Shown here piece by piece: positions 17,881-26,594 of a stretch of 64,000 bases of DNA (position 1 is its first letter; each line of letters opens with the position of its first letter). Below the pieces are notes generated by a model. That model did no database searches. It saw only the letters and a list, made by a program, of their open reading frames with translations, and was not told the DNA's origin. Origin of the DNA: Puia dinghuensis (GTDB lineage Bacteria; Bacteroidota; Bacteroidia; Chitinophagales; Chitinophagaceae); the NCBI RefSeq assembly GCF_014642875.1, contig NZ_BMJC01000001.1:1925535-1989534 (forward strand), in the 5' to 3' direction. A program made the translations under genes and the position numbers.

Positions 17881-17919
17881 GTAGTTTTGGTACGCACAGT
17901 TTATTACCCATGTATGGTT

Positions 17920-18750
17920 TTATATTCGCTTGGATTTGGAACGCTGTGCCGCCTCACGAAGGGCCTGGGCCATTTTGGTGACAAAAGGAGCTTTATCTTT
18001 CTTTCGGTTTTGATTGATACGTTTTTTGCTGTAGACATTAGAGATCGGCTTACCAAACCAGTTGGCCCACATTTCAGCGACTTGCCGCAGGTTTGCGTAT
18101 TCCCCATTGATCTTAATTACTTTCATTTCTGTCCATCCCTCAATATGTTCCATGGCATCTGCCTGGGTTCCGACGAATTCATACACAGCCTTGTACGTTG
18201 ATGGTGGAGCTGCCTGAAGCTGCTTTTTTTCACCTTCTAAAAAGGCTTTGTAGTCTAAGTTTGCTTTTAGATTTGGAGAGTTGAATGCCAGTTGGAGCTG
18301 CTGTGATGAGCTTACAGGAGAGGATTTCTTTTTCTTGCTTCGTGAGGATGGATTGTCAGATTGTGCAGAAGGCATATCTTCGCTTTCCGACAAGGCTTCT
18401 TGGGTGTATTTTAGGTGGAATTTCAGGAATTTGGTGATGCGGTCCAATTCCTCTAGAACGAAATCGACATAGATATCGCGGCCATAAATTGATTTTATTT
18501 CCAGAGCTCGACAAACCCTTCCGAGATATCGATAGGCGCTGACAAATAGCGGATACAGAGTGTGGTGGTATAGTTCTTGGTCTTCAGCGCTTTTTAATGA
18601 AACCTGGCTTGGATATTTCTTTAATTCTTCCAATCCTTGCTCCGCGTTTGAAAAGCCAATTCTGGCGATGGAAGCGTCGGATGTGGCGTCCTGGTGCTTG
18701 GAAAGGTTTGCCAGCAACTCCGTTTGCAATAATTTTAGCTTTGAAGTCAT
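17920..18750 (-). CDS. Second RteC-like protein
   Basis: I choose the ATG at 18750 because GGAGG lies 8 bp before it; the 15-residue upstream extension lacks this. The 276-aa protein shows a distant RteC N-terminal layout: QELYHHTLYPLFVSAYRYLGRVCRALE, then FVLEELDRITKFLKFHLKYTQ. A basic low-complexity linker (SSRSKKKKSSPVSSS) follows, and the C-terminal part contains LRQVAEMWANWFGKPISNVYSKKRINQNRKKDKAPFV, which resembles the RteC C-terminal DNA-contacting helices. The assignment is therefore RteC-related with moderate confidence. It is separated from rteC by the IS. Confidence 0.6.
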   Translation of the reverse strand: MTSKLKLLQTELLANLSKHQDATSDASIARIGFSNAEQGLEELKKYPSQVSLKSAEDQELYHHTLYPLFVSAYRYLGRVCRALEIKSIYGRDIYVDFVLEELDRITKFLKFHLKYTQEALSESEDMPSAQSDNPSSRSKKKKSSPVSSSQQLQLAFNSPNLKANLDYKAFLEGEKKQLQAAPPSTYKAVYEFVGTQADAMEHIEGWTEMKVIKINGEYANLRQVAEMWANWFGKPISNVYSKKRINQNRKKDKAPFVTKMAQALREAAQRSKSKRI

Positions 18751-18997
18751 AGTTAATTCCTCCGATGGGTTTTGGTATCTGGGAATGAAATGCATTCTTC
18801 AGATTACTTGATCTCAGGGAGGAAACGTAGAGCAGCGTCTGACGAACACAGCCGTTATTCAAGTTAGCGACTCAGAAGAATGCTTTCGTTTATGAATTGA
18901 TTCAAAATTTTATTATAAACCGGATTTTATTTCATGGGGTAACGACGTGCGGGATTTGAGTATTTCTGAAAAAAAATATGATTATTACACCTTCGAA

Positions 18998-19416
18998 TTA
19001 TTGATTTATTTTCAGTCCGCTAAAAGTGGATCGGCGATTTGCCGTCAATTTCCAGCAGTATTGGGTCTTGTTGTGAAGGTACCGGTTCCTTAGATCGACA
19101 TTCGAAACTAATAGTTCGATTTTTGAAATCACTTGGTCAGTAGTTTCTTTGTTCATATAAGCGACATGCACTGTATTGAGGAATGTTTCGAATTGCTTAT
19201 AGGCCAAACAGTTCCCGATGATTTTTTGTGCCTTTCCTGAACGACAATTCGCGTGCCACTACAGACTCTTGCCCATGTAGTATCATTTCCAGACACCAAT
19301 GCCCATTTCAAGAGCATTTTAAACACATTTGGGGGTTTGGGGGGATCATTGGCAAGTGATCTTTCAGCGCGCGTTTCAACTTTTCCCAGGATTTGAGAAT
19401 TCTTTTCATTGAGCAA
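18998..19416 (-). pseudogene. Degraded small ORF remnants
   Basis: Two overlapping minus-strand frames (19416-19153 and 19207-18998) are open but lack good starts. The first extends upstream without ATG to about 19500, where the text reads FKTYLHALWLLNEKNSQILG and LANDPPKPPNVFKMLLKWAL, which looks protein-like. The second reads FLNTVHVAYMNKETTDQVISKIELLVSN. They may be halves of one frameshifted gene, but I recognise no family. Confidence 0.25.
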
Positions 19417-19567
19417 CCATAATGCATGCAGATAGGTTTTAAACTCGTGAGTAGAGATGTTTATTGACCTAGTGGATTCGATCCATGGTGGTTTGGGCAG
19501 TTAAATTTGTCATCTCCTATAAATTTCTTCATTTTTTAAATACGACACTTTAGTATATGCTAATATT

Positions 19568-20179
19568 TTATAGATTTTGTCGAATACGGCTTAATGTGAC
19601 CGGGTGGATGCCTACATAAGAGGCAAGGTAGGTGTCCGGCACTGTCTCAATCAAATCGGGGAACTCACGTCGTAGAAACAGGTATCGCTCCCTTGCGGTA
19701 TGCATGCGAATACAGTTCAAGACAGCATAGATCCGGCTGAAACATCTTTGGGCGATGATGCGCCCATGGCGCTCGAATTCGGGGTAGTCACTATATACCT
19801 GGTCCAGTTCCTGCTTGGAACAAGTTAAAACCAAAGAATCGACTATTGCTTGCATATATTCGAATGAAGAAATACCGCCGGGGTGGATGATTCCCGCGTC
19901 CAGCGCATCGTATTGTTGTAAGAAGAACTTCGATACCTCTGCACCTCCTTCCAGCGAGAAGCAACGAATAAGGCCGTTCAGCACAAAGAGAGCCCGATCC
20001 TGGTTTTCTCCATTTCTCATCAGGTAGGTTGCCTTATTAAACTTTCTAAGTTTAAATGTTTTCCTAATACGATCGACAAGGGCAGGAGACATCGGTTTGA
20101 TGATATTGAGATAGACCAGAAATTCGTCCATAGATAATATGATTAAATCAGAAACAATGTTTTTGTTTGGCATTGTCAT
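19568..20179 (-). CDS. Crp/Fnr-family transcription regulator
   Basis: A 203-aa protein with an N-terminal cyclic-nucleotide-binding-type beta-roll (about residues 35-125; ATYLMRNGENQDRALFVLNGLIRCF) and a short C-terminal winged helix. The C-terminus YLASYVGIHPVTLSRIRQ is the recognition helix usual for Bacteroidota Crp-like regulators. The cAMP-contacting residues are not conserved, as is common in this group, so the effector is unknown. It stands alone, facing away from the kinase operon. Confidence 0.88.
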   Translation of the reverse strand: MTMPNKNIVSDLIILSMDEFLVYLNIIKPMSPALVDRIRKTFKLRKFNKATYLMRNGENQDRALFVLNGLIRCFSLEGGAEVSKFFLQQYDALDAGIIHPGGISSFEYMQAIVDSLVLTCSKQELDQVYSDYPEFERHGRIIAQRCFSRIYAVLNCIRMHTARERYLFLRREFPDLIETVPDTYLASYVGIHPVTLSRIRQNL

Positions 20180-20751
20180 ATTTTGTTACTACCGAGCTCG
20201 CTCGCCATGTGAGCGCTATAGATTAGAGAAAAACCGGGCTCATGCTGATTCAGCCAAGGTCCTTATCAGAAAACCAGAAATAGCTGGGTTGATATTTAAA
20301 ATTAATGTCTCTTTTTAGTAGAGTCAATACGCAAGATTCACTAATTATATACGCATAAATGAGTAAAAATCGGAGTCGGTACTCCTATCTGTGCTAAAAC
20401 ACATGATTGGACGTGGGGCAAAAAAAACGAAAATGGTTCCTATAGGGAATTAACGTTGTACTGGAACCGATATAAGAGATTACTCTTATAACCCGTGAAA
20501 ACACCCCCGATTTCACTGTTAAAACACGGGAGATTGACAAGCCTTTATGAAAGGAAATCTGTAAAAATTTTGTGAAATTGTGCTTTTCGGGTAGTTATCT
20601 AGTTTATAGATTGAAAAGAAAATAGTAACTATGTACTCTTGCCATCAGCCAACAACAATAAAGTTTGGCTTCCCATTAATGTTAAGTTGCTCGAAAGGTA
20701 GCGATCGCACCACATTCAGGAGTACGATCTATGAAACTATTAATCTAACTT
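20180..20751. other. Intergenic region, divergent promoters expected
   Basis: AT-rich spacer between the leftward Crp-like gene and the rightward acetyltransferase. I see no ORF and no strong hairpin. It should hold the promoters of both transcription units. Confidence 0.5.
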
Positions 20752-21324
20752 ATGATTCGAGCAAAGCATGAAGACAAAAGTCTGGTGGTAGATATTCTAT
20801 CCGCCTCTTTTGACCAAAACCAGAGCGTCAATTACGTTATCCAACAAGACAGATCAAGGAAGAAAAGAATATCCAGGCTTATGAAGTACTCTTTTGAGTA
20901 TTGCTCTTTGTTTGGAGAAATATTCCTTTCTGATGATAAGAGTGCCTGTGCCTTAGCCATTCTACCTGATAGAAAAAAAACTACCCTAAAATCGATTTTC
21001 TTGGACATTGAGCTTGCGCTGTCGTGCATTGGACTAGGGAATTTGCAAAAAGCGTTAAAAAGAGAGGCAAAAATTAAGGCCGTTCACCCAACAGGTCCCT
21101 TTTATTATTTATGGTTCATTGGTGTTCGCCCTGAAGCCCAAAATAGAGGCATAGGTAGTTCCTTATTGGAAGAGATACTCGCTGAAAGCGACGCAATACA
21201 AAGACCACTTTACTTGGAAACTTCAACCACAAGAAATTTGCCTTGGTATAAGAAATTCGGATTTGAGATTCACAACCAACTAGACTTTGGTTATACTTTG
21301 TTTTGTTTGAAAAGAGGAAGGTAA
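20752..21324 (+). CDS. GNAT-family N-acetyltransferase
   Basis: A 190-aa GNAT enzyme. Acetyl-CoA motif A is YLWFIGVRPEAQNRGIGSSLLEEIL (about residues 120-145), followed by LYLETSTTRNLPWYKKFGFEI, the C-terminal motif with the usual aromatic pair. The N-terminal part is longer than in minimal GNATs and includes an SIFLDIELALSCIGL helix. The substrate cannot be told. The gene stops 12 bp before the ATG proposed for the histidine kinase and is probably co-transcribed with it. Confidence 0.85.
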   Translation: MIRAKHEDKSLVVDILSASFDQNQSVNYVIQQDRSRKKRISRLMKYSFEYCSLFGEIFLSDDKSACALAILPDRKKTTLKSIFLDIELALSCIGLGNLQKALKREAKIKAVHPTGPFYYLWFIGVRPEAQNRGIGSSLLEEILAESDAIQRPLYLETSTTRNLPWYKKFGFEIHNQLDFGYTLFCLKRGR

Positions 21325-21335
21325 ATACCTTTTTT

Positions 21336-23540
21336 ATGTTGCTGCCCGGCACCCAAATGTACTTAGTCACTTTTGCATTCGTATGCGTTGAAATAGTTAT
21401 CTTTTTCTATCTATTGCTATATAAATTTGCCCGGCCGGACGACAAAAAGACCGTTTTGAACCTTTGGTTAGTCTTTCTACTTCTCATTTATAATATTTCA
21501 GGTGGTTTGTTGCCAGATCCCAATTTACCCGGAACTGTATTTGTTCAGGAGATAATCGCGTATGGTTCCGGATTTATAACACCCTCGTATTTCCCGTATT
21601 ACGTCTACAGGGGATTCGGCCTTAAGAAAATGAAATTCCATGCGCTCCGTGGAGTTTTCATTTGCCTGATTGTGCCATACGTTCTTTTCGTGGCAGCATA
21701 TGGATTTACGGGGAATTTGTCGGTGGCGAAAAACCTATTAATATTGCCGGTTTTATATGCAATATGGGTGATAATTTCCTTAGTAAAAGCGCTCAAATAT
21801 AAGTACTCGGGAAATTTCTCATCGAGTGAATCGAAAGAGGAGCTGATAGGCTTGCTTCTCAGCCTTACGCCTTGGGTAGGACTTCCAGCAATAGATTACT
21901 TTGATCTTGGACAAGTAATCGAAGCATCTGTTACAAACACCGGTTTTTTACTTTTATTGTCCCTTCATTTAAAGAACCATATTTCAATCCTTCGTAAGGA
22001 ACATCAGCGTCTGATTCAATCTGAAGTCCAATTGATGAATTGGAACTCAACACTGCAGGCTGAAGTGGAGAAAAGAACACACGAATTGAATAAAATTACT
22101 GAGCAAAGAACCAATACCCTTATTAATTTAGCGCATGAGACCAAAACTCCATTGACGTTAATTGACAACTATTTGGATGAATATATAATTAAGTACGGCG
22201 ATGCAGATGAGCTATCGATAGTAAAGAGGAACCTTGGAAAGATTATTACCGACATCTCCAACATATTCGACCTTGAGCGATTAAATCGAGGATTGTCCTT
22301 ATATAACCATAACCAGGTGACAGACTTTACGGAGTTGTTGAATGACAATCTTGCCCTTTTTACCATTTATTGTGAAGGAAATGGAACGAAGCTTGTTACT
22401 CAAATCCAAGGCAATGTCCTTATGAAAGCTGATCCGCTTGCGATAAATAGAATTATTACCAATCTATTGAAAAATGCGATAAAATTTTCCCCAGGTGGGG
22501 GGACGGTAGAAATAGAGTTGAAACATGAAGGTGATGAAATAAGCTTTTCAGTAAGGGATGCCGGAATCGGTATTCCGATAGAACTGCACAAAAAGATATT
22601 TCAACCATATTTTCAGCTGACTAACACAAAAGCAAGTAATCAGGGAATGGGTCTCGGCCTACCAATTGTTAAAAAAGTGATAGAAGAGCTCAATGGAAGC
22701 ATCTCCATTGAAAGCGACCCACGAAAAGCAAAGGGAACTAAAATGATCGTTTCAATTCGAGGTTTAGTTTTGCCCACAAATATACGGACGGTAGTTCCAA
22801 TCGTACGTAGGAAAGTAATGGACATTGGGATTGAAAATTTGAACCTTAAAGAGGAACCCTACGATGAAAAAAAGAAAACAATATTGATAGTTGAGGATAA
22901 CGTTTCGATGGCCAATTATCTGCATCGAAAGCTAAAGGATAAGTACAACGTTAATGTGGCATTCGACGGAAATGCAGCCTTGGAAGCTATCCAATTATCC
23001 ATTTCTTCAATCGAATTAATTATTACCGACATCATGATGGACAAAGTCGATGGTTTCAATCTCGCAAAGATTGTTTCTGAAGATGTGAATATCGCGCATA
23101 TTCCATTTCTTTTCGTGTCAGCCAAGGCCACCTCAAAAGATAAACTGCAAGCATTAAAGTTGGGTGCTATTGGATTTATTGAAAAGCCATTTTCGATAGA
23201 AGAACTGATGCAACAGATAGAAGCAATTCTATCTCATTTAGAAAAGCAAAAAAAGGCAATCCTGTCAAAAGCATTTGATCGATTGTCGCTGATGAATGGG
23301 CACGACATCAGACAAAACCAAACACAGGAAGTTGATGGATTTGCAGAAAATTGTCGAATTTATAAATTAACCGATAGAGAGAAGGATATCGCCCGATTGA
23401 TCTGCGAGGGCAAGAGATACAAAGACATTGGTGAAAAGCTCTCTATCGCCGAGAGCACTGTTGCCAAGCATATACAGAATATTTTCCAAAAAGTTGATGT
23501 ATCTAACAAAATAGAGCTCATCAAAAAATTAGGAGCCTAA
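21336..23540 (+). CDS. Hybrid histidine kinase with receiver and LuxR-type HTH output
   Basis: I start at the first ATG (21336), preceded by AGGAAGG. Seven hydrophobic segments (residues 1-210) resemble 7TMR-DISM sensors. A coiled coil leads to the HisKA motif LAHETKTPLTLI (phospho-accepting His), then the HATPase_c boxes NLLKNAIKFSPGGG, DAGIGIP and GMGLGLPIV. A receiver follows with DNVSM, the phospho-acceptor in IITDIMMDKVDG, FVSAKA and EKPF, and then a C-terminal LuxR HTH (LTDREKDIARLICEGKRYKDIGEKLSIAESTVAKHIQ). Sensing and DNA binding are thus on one membrane protein, an arrangement typical for Bacteroidota one-piece hybrid systems. The signal is unknown. Confidence 0.93.
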   Translation: MLLPGTQMYLVTFAFVCVEIVIFFYLLLYKFARPDDKKTVLNLWLVFLLLIYNISGGLLPDPNLPGTVFVQEIIAYGSGFITPSYFPYYVYRGFGLKKMKFHALRGVFICLIVPYVLFVAAYGFTGNLSVAKNLLILPVLYAIWVIISLVKALKYKYSGNFSSSESKEELIGLLLSLTPWVGLPAIDYFDLGQVIEASVTNTGFLLLLSLHLKNHISILRKEHQRLIQSEVQLMNWNSTLQAEVEKRTHELNKITEQRTNTLINLAHETKTPLTLIDNYLDEYIIKYGDADELSIVKRNLGKIITDISNIFDLERLNRGLSLYNHNQVTDFTELLNDNLALFTIYCEGNGTKLVTQIQGNVLMKADPLAINRIITNLLKNAIKFSPGGGTVEIELKHEGDEISFSVRDAGIGIPIELHKKIFQPYFQLTNTKASNQGMGLGLPIVKKVIEELNGSISIESDPRKAKGTKMIVSIRGLVLPTNIRTVVPIVRRKVMDIGIENLNLKEEPYDEKKKTILIVEDNVSMANYLHRKLKDKYNVNVAFDGNAALEAIQLSISSIELIITDIMMDKVDGFNLAKIVSEDVNIAHIPFLFVSAKATSKDKLQALKLGAIGFIEKPFSIEELMQQIEAILSHLEKQKKAILSKAFDRLSLMNGHDIRQNQTQEVDGFAENCRIYKLTDREKDIARLICEGKRYKDIGEKLSIAESTVAKHIQNIFQKVDVSNKIELIKKLGA

Positions 23541-24168
23541 TAATAATAATACTGACTATTTTAGGGAACAGTAGCACGAAAGGAATGAATATTCCACTAA
23601 AAAAATTCTCCAAGGATTTCTATCTGCTGGATGAATTTGCTATCATTTTAGCTAAGAAATAATCATGAACTTCCATAGAATAAGGTGAATATTTTCAATC
23701 AATTTATTAATTTGTCATCCGAAATATCACCCCTGAGCTAGTGCAACAAAATTACTCAAAGACGGCGAGTCGGAGGTTTCAGCAACTTTTCGTGCTTTTC
23801 AAAAGACTGGCTTTACCACACCGCAAATGCTCAGAAGCAGCGATATAATTCCTATTCCCAAACCAGGCAGCGGTGGAGTGTTGGAAGTGGCGTTCTTTCT
23901 CAATGCTGCTTCGCAGCGGGATGCCCAGACTGGAAAGGAGTGAAGGCACTTATTTTGACAAAAGCTATGGCGAGGAGGAGCCAGCACTCACAATATGTAA
24001 ATTGTTGGTATCGTAAATGGAATTCACTATCTTTATTGAACAATTCCTTGCTGGCAACTCCTTTTTTCCTCACTTTAAGCCTTTGACTTTCGTTTCTTTC
24101 TCTGTGTCCATGTTTTCATTCTTCGGTGACTTGACAAACTTTTGGCAACTCTAATAAAATAATTGTTT
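23541..24168. other. Intergenic region holding a coupling-protein gene relic
   Basis: No credible gene. It contains the 43-bp relic at 23714-23756 described separately. A minus-strand frame (23799-23987) ends in a hydrophobic stretch but has no start context or family resemblance. Confidence 0.5.
23714..23756. repeat. 43-bp relic of the VirD4-like gene 3' region
   Basis: This stretch matches 35481-35523, inside the coupling-protein pseudogene, at 40 of 43 positions in direct orientation. In the gene it encodes VIRNITPxxVQQNY. Sequence on both sides is unrelated, so a short patch was left by recombination or deletion of a second copy. Confidence 0.8.
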
Positions 24169-24468
24169 ATGATATTAGCTAAAGTTTTATGGGCATTTTC
24201 TGACTTTGGAAAATTGTTTGCAGGCAAGCGACAGGAGCATAACTGCAAAGATCTTATTATTGGTGTAACTCTCTTCTCTATTGCTCCAATCGGTTGGGTA
24301 CTCATGGGATATCAGCAGTTTCAAAAGCAACTACAGCTGGACCTAAAGAGGCCAATAATTTTCAACCTCAAGGATGATACATGTGAGGTTAGAGAGGACT
24401 CAAGTCAGATTAATAAGGATCCATGTGTCATCACAATAGACACATGCGATGTTGAGTTCGGGAACTGA
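24169..24468 (+). CDS. Small membrane protein, cassette gene 1
   Basis: A 99-aa protein from the ATG at 24169. One hydrophobic segment (residues 29-47: LIIGVTLFSIAPIGWVLMGYQ) is followed by a polar tail with three cysteines (DDTCEVRED; KDPCVITIDTCDVEFG). No family is recognised. It precedes the larger membrane protein at 24521 by 52 bp and may be in one operon with it. Confidence 0.5.
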   Translation: MILAKVLWAFSDFGKLFAGKRQEHNCKDLIIGVTLFSIAPIGWVLMGYQQFQKQLQLDLKRPIIFNLKDDTCEVREDSSQINKDPCVITIDTCDVEFGN

Positions 24469-24520
24469 AATAGACAGAGGAGCTTCTTCAGCAAAAAAGA
24501 CACTTAAACACTTAATAAAT

Positions 24521-25141
24521 ATGGAAACGATCAGGTTGCAGGATTTCCTTTACAAGTCCATAAATAAACTTTCCATTTTTGTTACCATAATTGGTACAAT
24601 ATGGTTAATCTTTGCAGCATCACATAATTATGAATTTTTTGACGCCGGACTTCTTCCAGAAGCAATCTTGGTCATTGTATTGGGAACATATGTTTACATA
24701 AAATTTTCAGATACAGCACAGCGCCGCATTCTAAAACTACACTATGGCATTGTTATCAATGTTTCAGCTTCGGAAAGGCTAAATTCTTCTACCCTTCGGA
24801 TCGGCGGAACCTTCAAAAATCAGCCAGAAAAAAATCAGGTATATGTTATGGAATATGATCCAGTAACTAACTATTATTGGCCTAAGAATGAACCTACATA
24901 TGACAATTCAAGCAAGACCTGGCAAACAACTATCGGTTTGGAGAGTGGGTTCCGGGATGATCGAACACTGATCATTGCTTTTGTGGGAGTAAATAGTTTA
25001 CCATTAATTGAATATTATCTACAATGCAATCGCGATCGTGTGACAGGTACAAATATTCCGATAATAGGATTCCCCAAGGAGTTCTGTGTGCTGGATGGAT
25101 CTACTTGGCTGTCAGGCATAATCGATGAGGATTTTGGATGA
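24521..25141 (+). CDS. Two-TM membrane protein, paralogue of the gene at 39587
   Basis: The ATG at 24521 gives a 206-aa protein with two membrane segments (about residues 16-34 and 45-62) and a cytoplasmic strand-rich domain. It is clearly homologous to the protein at 39587-40207: both contain a GTFKNQPxxxQVYVMEYxPxTxxYWPKxEPxY block, then KTWQxTIxLE and IAxVGVNSxxLIxYY. The family is unknown to me. Each copy is followed by a small ORF that starts inside its stop codon (ATGA), so the two-gene cassette is duplicated in the window. Confidence 0.7.
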   Translation: METIRLQDFLYKSINKLSIFVTIIGTIWLIFAASHNYEFFDAGLLPEAILVIVLGTYVYIKFSDTAQRRILKLHYGIVINVSASERLNSSTLRIGGTFKNQPEKNQVYVMEYDPVTNYYWPKNEPTYDNSSKTWQTTIGLESGFRDDRTLIIAFVGVNSLPLIEYYLQCNRDRVTGTNIPIIGFPKEFCVLDGSTWLSGIIDEDFG

Positions 25142-25419
25142 TGTACGAACGACTTAGAAGTCTGAACTATACCGACAATCACAAGCGCATGTACCGAGGA
25201 ATTGCCACAATTGGAGTGGCAGGCAGGCCGATTCCTTTTCGACATTACACGGCTTTGCTCCACCGCCAGCTGGAATGTGCAAAAATAAATTTGTGCTCCG
25301 CGCGGTTAAAATCGGTTTACGGACCAATACGGTATAATATGCTGAAATATTGTCCTTTTATTAAGGACCAATCGACATTGAAAAAAGGCTATTTAGCTGG
25401 CTTTGTCAATAGATGGTAG
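25138..25419 (+). CDS. Small basic protein coupled to the membrane protein gene
   Basis: A 93-aa basic protein whose ATG overlaps the previous stop (ATGA at 25138-25141), implying translational coupling. It shows no membrane segment or motif; SARLKSVYGPIRYNMLKY is the most structured part. The equivalent gene in the second cassette (40204-40449) is of similar size, also basic and also coupled, but I cannot align them confidently. Confidence 0.5.
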   Translation: MMYERLRSLNYTDNHKRMYRGIATIGVAGRPIPFRHYTALLHRQLECAKINLCSARLKSVYGPIRYNMLKYCPFIKDQSTLKKGYLAGFVNRW

Positions 25420-25600
25420 AGCTGATATAGCCGATCTGTAGCTGCCGGACGCTGCCTGCGTCGATAACGCCAAATTCGAGATCGACGAATTTTTTAACGC
25501 CCACGATCCTGGTACCTCGATCTAGCTCGAATGGTCCTTCCGGCAACTGAATGGTGCTTAGAAAATGTCGGACTTCTTCAAGGGTAGGATGCGTTTCCAT
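25406..25600 (-). CDS. DUF6965-like small protein
   Basis: A 64-aa protein. LEEVRHFLSTIQLPEGPFELDRGTRIVGVKKFVDLEFGVIDAG follows the pattern I associate with DUF6965: a short helix, LPxxPxxLxxxTxIxxxxKFV, then a helix. These small proteins are scattered in Bacteroidota accessory regions and have no known function. It converges on the preceding gene and overlaps its end by 14 nt. Confidence 0.6.
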   Translation of the reverse strand: METHPTLEEVRHFLSTIQLPEGPFELDRGTRIVGVKKFVDLEFGVIDAGSVRQLQIGYISSTIY

Positions 25601-25642
25601 GATATAAGGTATGGTATTCTAAATTCCGTGTAATTTTGCCGA

Positions 25643-26446
25643 ATGCCATCCATTTGGAAAAAAGACCCAACACGCGCCAACCTGAATGAAGTTCTGGAGG
25701 GCATGTATACGATAGGAAACGAATGTCGTAAACAACTACGGGAGCACGTAGCGCCCGACGACGTAGAAGGCGAATATTTTTTAGGGCTCCTGGATCGGGC
25801 TACCGCGTTCGCGGATGACCTTGGGAACGTCCTGCGTCATTCACGTACCGGCTCACTGACATCGGTTAACGTAATCGGTCGCTGTATCATGGATGATTTT
25901 ATTACGCTAAAATATGTGCTGAGCTCTGCGGATCGTAAAGAAGAAATTTATACGCTGAACGCAAATGCCTTCTATGAGACCCTAAAAAAGCTCCGCAACC
26001 TAATGGAGGTTAACCAAAAGGTGTATGAAGGCAAATTTCAGTTCTATCCTAATGCGGATCTTATAGAGGACATCGAGGCAAAGTTTTTCGCCAGGGATGA
26101 CAGTGGAAACTATCTTTTTCCAGATTCTACGCCCAAAGGGTTGAAGTTCAAAAAAACAAGACAGTTAACCCAGATGGCGGAGGCTGCCGGCAGCAAGACC
26201 AATGACGACGTAGGAAGGGCCTTTTATTTTTGGGGAATTTGGTCAGGCTATGTGCATTATTCACCCTCGACATTCGGTATGGAAATGTATGATCAGGCGG
26301 ACGCGGAGAACGTGAACAATCGTCTGCAGGAGCTTTTTATCAATCTATGGCGCATTATATGCGAGGCACTAAAAAATTTCATGGTAGAAAAAAAGATCCA
26401 ACTAAAGGTGCCGGAGATATGGCGCAGTTTTCAGTTTGATGTATAA
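25643..26446 (+). CDS. DUF5677-like helical protein A
   Basis: A 267-aa all-helical protein without signal peptide. Central helices RTGSLTSVNVIGRCIMDDFITLKYVLSS and the motif GIWSGYVHYSPSTFGMEMY (basic/aromatic followed by H) are arranged as in DUF5677 proteins, which contain HEPN-like helical bundles. It is 42 bp from the divergent DUF6965-like gene. The neighbouring leftward gene 26595-27599 has the same general layout, so two related proteins lie tail to tail. Function unknown; a defence or stress role is only a guess. Confidence 0.55.
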   Translation: MPSIWKKDPTRANLNEVLEGMYTIGNECRKQLREHVAPDDVEGEYFLGLLDRATAFADDLGNVLRHSRTGSLTSVNVIGRCIMDDFITLKYVLSSADRKEEIYTLNANAFYETLKKLRNLMEVNQKVYEGKFQFYPNADLIEDIEAKFFARDDSGNYLFPDSTPKGLKFKKTRQLTQMAEAAGSKTNDDVGRAFYFWGIWSGYVHYSPSTFGMEMYDQADAENVNNRLQELFINLWRIICEALKNFMVEKKIQLKVPEIWRSFQFDV

Positions 26447-26594
26447 GTTTACTTCAGCGTGACACATGTTTGCGATTCCTTCTCCTAATTCGAGTTACGA
26501 AGGCAACGGAGCCAAAGTTACGTCCAGTGCTTGAAGCTGCCATCCCGTTCCACCCGGTTGCAGCGGGTGCAGGGACCGGGACAAGTCGGCATAG

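Noticed and set aside
23799..23987. Minus-strand frame with a hydrophobic end, superficially like a sorting signal
   Set aside because: No start context, no family resemblance, and it lies in a relic-rich spacer.
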